Source of the DNA: an uncultured Flammeovirgaceae bacterium
Lineage (GTDB): Bacteria > Bacteroidota > Bacteroidia > Cytophagales > Cyclobacteriaceae
Assembly (NCBI GenBank): GCA_913045135.1
Contig: CAJWQD010000017.1
Coordinates: 1 to 46,662 of the forward strand
Length of the DNA: 46,662 nucleotides
Reading direction: 5' to 3'
Below are positions 43,541 to 46,662 of the stretch, piece after piece. Position 1 is the first letter of the stretch. Every line of letters starts with the position of its first letter. The translations under genes were made by a program, and so were the position numbers. The notes beneath the pieces were generated by a model. It was not told the DNA's origin. It saw only the letters and a list, made by a program, of their open reading frames with translations, and did not search any database.

Positions 43541-44029
43541 ATGTTTAGGAATTGGATAACCTTTTATCGAAAGATTTCATTATTTTTTAACGCTACAATT
43601 GCTACTTCATTTCTCCCATTTTGCTGGTTTCTATTAGAAATGAAGGCGGCGGGAGATCAGGTTGGTTTGCTAATAGATGAAAGTAAGTGGACTGTTAGAT
43701 TTACTTTTTTCACCTTGATATTTCTTGTCTTATTTTTTTCAGTAAAGATCACAAGAAAGGGATTAAAAGTGATTAATCCTGAGATCGATGTCTATTCTAA
43801 GTTATCTTCTTTTTACCGTATTTATATTAAAAAGTTCATATTTATGGAACTAGCCGCCATTATTGACCTTTTTGCTATTTATGTGTTAAACGATTATTTT
43901 TTTGTAGGGGTTTATATTGGGATCTTAGTATGGTTTTCACTCATTCGTCCTACCTATGATTATGTCGTAGATAAGCTTAAATTAACTGCGTCCGAAAGGG
44001 AGCAGTTGAAATCAGCAACAGACTTTTAG
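43541..44029 (+). CDS. Small integral membrane protein, 162 residues
   Basis: I do not recognise a family. Four hydrophobic segments are visible (about residues 13-33, 50-68, 100-117 and 119-136), with basic residues between them (KITRKGLK, RIYIKK), and a charged C-terminal tail (DYVVDKLKLTASEREQLKSA). It follows the PaaE-like reductase on the same strand by 53 bases and could share its transcript. Its stop overlaps that of the convergent alpha/beta hydrolase by three bases. Location: inner membrane. Function unknown. Confidence 0.7.
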   Translation: MFRNWITFYRKISLFFNATIATSFLPFCWFLLEMKAAGDQVGLLIDESKWTVRFTFFTLIFLVLFFSVKITRKGLKVINPEIDVYSKLSSFYRIYIKKFIFMELAAIIDLFAIYVLNDYFFVGVYIGILVWFSLIRPTYDYVVDKLKLTASEREQLKSATDF

Positions 44030-44925
44030 AGGGAGGGCCATTTGAGGACTTTCTTTGTTAAAAAATCATCAATCAATGCCTCATATTTTTGTGGATGATC
44101 TTTCATGTCTTTACAGTGCCGGGATCCCCATTGGGTATGATGAAAAATGGCATATTTCTGATTTAGCTTTTTATTGATATCTACGGACTGCCAAGAGGAT
44201 GTCTGATCATCTGATTGGGAGTGAATGAGTAAGGTAGGTATGCGTATATTGGAGGCTAATACTTCAATATTTGCCTCGTTAATGTCAAATTGAGCCCGCG
44301 ATTGCACTAAAAAATAGGTGATGGGATAAAATATTTTAATCCAATTTCCGTAACGTCTCAAAGCACGTTCATTTACGGCAGATTTAATATCTCGATAAGG
44401 AGAATCAGCTAATATGAAACCGATGTCTTGCGTGACTGATCCGGCTGCTAATACGGTTGCAGCTCCCCATGATTTACCAATCCATCCAATTTGACCGACT
44501 TTGAGTTTTGACTTATCCATCAGCATTTTAGAGAACAACTGATGGTCTTTCCGTTCTCGGATGCTCCAAGTACCTAATGATCCACCACTGTCACCATGGC
44601 CCCGGTGATCATAAAGTATGATATCGCAACCTTTTTTCCAAAAATAAGGAGCATATTCTGCGCCCCCCATTCTATTTCCTCCCCAGCCATGAGATATGAC
44701 GACTCCACAAAAAACGCTGTCATTGGGGTTTTTTAGATAAGAACCTTTTAATAAAATGTTGTCATCCGTGATAACTTCAACAGCTTCTACAATCCCATAT
44801 TTTTTTAGAATAGAGAAGTCAGGTTGAGATCTCCAGGGGATAATAATTAATGAAGAGAAAAACCAACCAAGAGACGCATAAACGACAAATAAAAGTGAAA
44901 TAAAAAAGGCTAATATTTTTTTCAT
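44026..44925 (-). CDS. Membrane-anchored alpha/beta hydrolase
   Basis: A 299-residue alpha/beta hydrolase. Residues ~5-28 form a single hydrophobic anchor or uncleaved signal, so the catalytic domain likely faces the periplasm. Motifs: oxyanion region VVISHGWGGNR, ILYDHRGHGDSGGS, nucleophile S152 in GWIGKSWGAAT, acid near residue 239 in HSQSDDQT and H270 in GSRHCKDM. This pattern fits the large group of serine aminopeptidase-like/lipase-like hydrolases (DUF-type YqkD/BAAT-like). The substrate cannot be told. It stands alone on the minus strand. Confidence 0.85.
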   Translation of the reverse strand: MKKILAFFISLLFVVYASLGWFFSSLIIIPWRSQPDFSILKKYGIVEAVEVITDDNILLKGSYLKNPNDSVFCGVVISHGWGGNRMGGAEYAPYFWKKGCDIILYDHRGHGDSGGSLGTWSIRERKDHQLFSKMLMDKSKLKVGQIGWIGKSWGAATVLAAGSVTQDIGFILADSPYRDIKSAVNERALRRYGNWIKIFYPITYFLVQSRAQFDINEANIEVLASNIRIPTLLIHSQSDDQTSSWQSVDINKKLNQKYAIFHHTQWGSRHCKDMKDHPQKYEALIDDFLTKKVLKWPSL

Positions 44926-45202
44926 GGGGAGATTAAGGGATGATTCAGTAATATTTATTTGAGAAGAGCAAATAAAACCTTTTTAAATGGACTTACATAA
45001 TTGAAAATAATATGCTTATTTTAGTTAATATGTTTTTTTCTCACTGACATTGATTTTTTCATCATTTTATTCTTTTTAGTTGAATTGGAGTACCTCTTTT
45101 TTGGTGAAATATATAATTAAATAATTCAACTACCAATGCGATGATTTCAGCTCCGTTGACAAGTGGTCCATTTCAGTTCTTTTACCACCCTGTAATTTGG
45201 GA

Positions 45203-45898
45203 TTAAATACCCAAATCAGCTCTTTTAGACCATATTTCATAAATAGGCTTCCCCTTACTACTCTTACCACTGTGATGCCATTTGCCATCTATTAATTTAA
45301 ACTCAAATTGAAGTTGAGCACCAACACGACTGTTATCTCTAGAAAAATATGTTATTTTTTCTGTGTATTGACCGTTGATGGTTTGGTAGGTTCCTCCTCC
45401 GGTCCCAAAAAACTCTTTGGTTTTAATATTGTAAGCGATCCATTGAAATTGGGTACCCGAAAGAATCTTCATAGTTCTTCTCGCTCCAGGTATACGCTCA
45501 GAAATGACACCTTCTCTTTCACGTCCCGTAATTAGCCAAGCGCCTTGTAAGGAACCAGGTTGGCCCTTATCCATTCGGATCCAAAAAGCACCTTTCCATT
45601 GAATGTTATTTTTACTTTGAATAAGATTAGCTGTGGTTTGGGTGCCTACTTTTTCAGGGGATGAGGTATCAAACTCCCAATTCATTATGACCTTATCATC
45701 TACTTTATCCCAAATCCCTCCGGAGGTTGAGATGAATATTGCAGGTTCGGATTCATATCGAGTAATTGAGAAATGATTTTCAGTCATAATCCAAACAGAT
45801 TGTGTTTTACCCTCTAACGATGACCAAGCACCTGTGAGGTCTTGACCAATAAGGAGGCCACCATATAGTATTGCATGTAAGTATGTTAAGAGTTTCAT
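45203..45898 (-). CDS. Secreted protein of unknown function with two GAW repeats
   Basis: A 231-residue secreted protein. ATG 45898 is chosen because it begins a short signal peptide (MKLLTYLHAILYGGLLIGQ); a longer frame to 45940 adds 14 residues. The mature protein has two similar halves, each opening with a GAW motif (DLTGAWSSLEGKTQSVWIM; SLQGAWLITGREREG) and continuing with strands (FSITRYESEPAIFIS; FQWIAYNIKTKEFFGTGGGTY, KITYFSRDNSRVGAQLQFEFKL). The pattern resembles lipocalin/FABP-like small barrels. Similar proteins in this phylum are usually labelled only as membrane or secreted protein. It is 57 bases downstream of the pirin gene on the same strand. Function unknown. Confidence 0.7.
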   Translation of the reverse strand: MKLLTYLHAILYGGLLIGQDLTGAWSSLEGKTQSVWIMTENHFSITRYESEPAIFISTSGGIWDKVDDKVIMNWEFDTSSPEKVGTQTTANLIQSKNNIQWKGAFWIRMDKGQPGSLQGAWLITGREREGVISERIPGARRTMKILSGTQFQWIAYNIKTKEFFGTGGGTYQTINGQYTEKITYFSRDNSRVGAQLQFEFKLIDGKWHHSGKSSKGKPIYEIWSKRADLGI

Positions 45899-45955
45899 TT
45901 GAGATCTATTTACAGATAAGATAACGATATCCTTTTTCAATAAGAAATATTAAAC

Positions 45956-46662
45956 TCATCTTGTTTCCATTTTGCCATCGGCATATTTAGCAAATCTTCC
46001 GGATTCTTTAGCATGGATATGATCAGGTTTCGGCCAAGGCCAACCACCAAATTGGGTTGATTGATATTCTTGCATCGTCTCTTGAATTTCATATTGATGA
46101 TTCATAACAAAAGGACCATATTGAGCAACAGGTTCATCAATAGGTTTTCCTTGTAGGAATAAGAAATGGCTGACCTCTGTGCCATTGGTAATATGAAGAG
46201 TTTGGTCGCTGAATATTTCTATTGTATGGTTCGGTAATACCTTCTTATCTTCTAATTCAATCTCTTTTCCTTGGAAGTAATAGAGTGAGCGGCTCAAGTT
46301 AGCACCATGCGCAGGTAGAGTCCATTGGGCTTCAGGTTCCATATTCAAAGTCCAAATGCATACTTCATTTTCTGGATCATTGGCCCACGAATTGGGAGCT
46401 GGAGGTAATCCTTTTGCTTCAAATAGGTGACCTGCAATCACAGTTACTTCCGTTTTTTTATTTTTGTCATCCTGATGTGTATATCGGGGAATGTTCTCAC
46501 TCCACAGCATCGCGAAGTGTGGGGAGCACATTTTTTTAGCTTTTGGTAAATTGATCCAAATCTGAAACATTAACAATGCGTTATTTTTTGATGTGTTCAA
46601 TAAAGGGAACATTTCGCAATGTTGAACTCCCTTACCTGCAGTCATCCATTGCACATCACCAT
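45956..46662 (-). CDS. Pirin family protein, N-terminus cut off by window edge
   Basis: The frame runs off the right edge, so the first residues (with two of the iron-binding histidines) are missing. The visible protein opens GDVQWMTAGKGVQHCEMFP, the pirin signature in which the His and Glu of the usual HSE block complete the metal site, here QHCE. It continues LLMFQIWINLPKAKKMCSPHF, VIAGHLFEAKGLPPAPNSW, and a C-terminal cupin domain (WTLPAHGANLSRSLYYFQGKEIEL, PVAQYGPFVMN, GGWPW). Pirins are Fe(II) cupins; some have quercetinase activity. The apparent start at 46654 is a GTG inside the motif and not the real start. Confidence 0.92.
   Translation of the reverse strand, partial: GDVQWMTAGKGVQHCEMFPLLNTSKNNALLMFQIWINLPKAKKMCSPHFAMLWSENIPRYTHQDDKNKKTEVTVIAGHLFEAKGLPPAPNSWANDPENEVCIWTLNMEPEAQWTLPAHGANLSRSLYYFQGKEIELEDKKVLPNHTIEIFSDQTLHITNGTEVSHFLFLQGKPIDEPVAQYGPFVMNHQYEIQETMQEYQSTQFGGWPWPKPDHIHAKESGRFAKYADGKMETR

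Noticed and set aside
44926-45202. Possible small RNA or terminator in this 277-base gap
   Set aside because: No GC-rich hairpin with T-run or promoter match was found; only A/T-rich sequence.

Overview
The window looks like a chromosome segment from an AT-rich, free-living, probably marine Bacteroidota (Cytophagales-like). The evidence is tandem SusC/SusD pairs, many lipoproteins with Bacteroidota-style lipoboxes, FG-GAP/UnbV and SGNH proteins, weak Shine-Dalgarno sequences, and several promoters of the TTTG-N19-TAnnTTTG type. No rRNA, tRNA, CRISPR array, insertion sequence or phage gene was seen.

Region 1 (1-22701, all plus strand) is a polysaccharide utilization locus (PUL) read as one long chain of 13 genes. 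Most neighbours overlap by 1-34 bases or lie within about 10; the wider spacings are 70 bases before the esterase and 36 before the second beta-propeller gene. In order: 3' end of a SusC, a SusD, a complete but N-terminally short SusC, a second SusD, a two-domain class I mannose-6-phosphate isomerase, an MFS sugar symporter, a GH92 alpha-mannosidase with an N-terminal carbohydrate-binding-like module, a CE7-like acetyl esterase, a large FG-GAP/UnbV protein, an SGNH (sialate O-acetylesterase type) esterase, two adjacent paralogous lipoproteins of a probable beta-propeller family (DUF5005/DUF4185-like), and an S1 sulfatase of the Cys type. Together they suggest capture and import of an alpha-mannoside-rich glycan decorated with acetyl and sulfate esters, release of mannose outside the cytoplasm, uptake by the symporter, and isomerisation of mannose-6-phosphate to fructose-6-phosphate. 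No sensor/regulator and no obvious hexokinase lie in the window.

Region 2 (22729-29602) holds the agmatine-to-putrescine pair aguA-aguB on the minus strand, a secreted protein with two NTF2-like halves, a strong bidirectional terminator, and a minus-strand pair of secreted lipoproteins (Gfo/Idh/MocA oxidoreductase and DUF1080 protein) that fits 3-keto-sugar chemistry, followed by an S10 serine carboxypeptidase-like protein.

Region 3 (29603-37912) starts with a 680-base gene-poor stretch, then purine salvage (phosphoribosyltransferase plus NCS2/AzgA permease), a threonine/serine dehydratase, an AlkB-type repair dioxygenase, a SixA-like phosphatase, a small lipocalin-like lipoprotein with its own promoter and terminator, a TIGR03032 protein and a GT9 glycosyltransferase.

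Region 4 (37913-46662) is mostly housekeeping: an unrecognised secreted 513-residue protein, pyrR-pyrB on an almost leaderless transcript, convergent purB, a PaaE-like flavin/2Fe-2S reductase divergent from purB, a small membrane protein, an alpha/beta hydrolase, a secreted protein of unknown function, and a pirin gene cut by the right edge.
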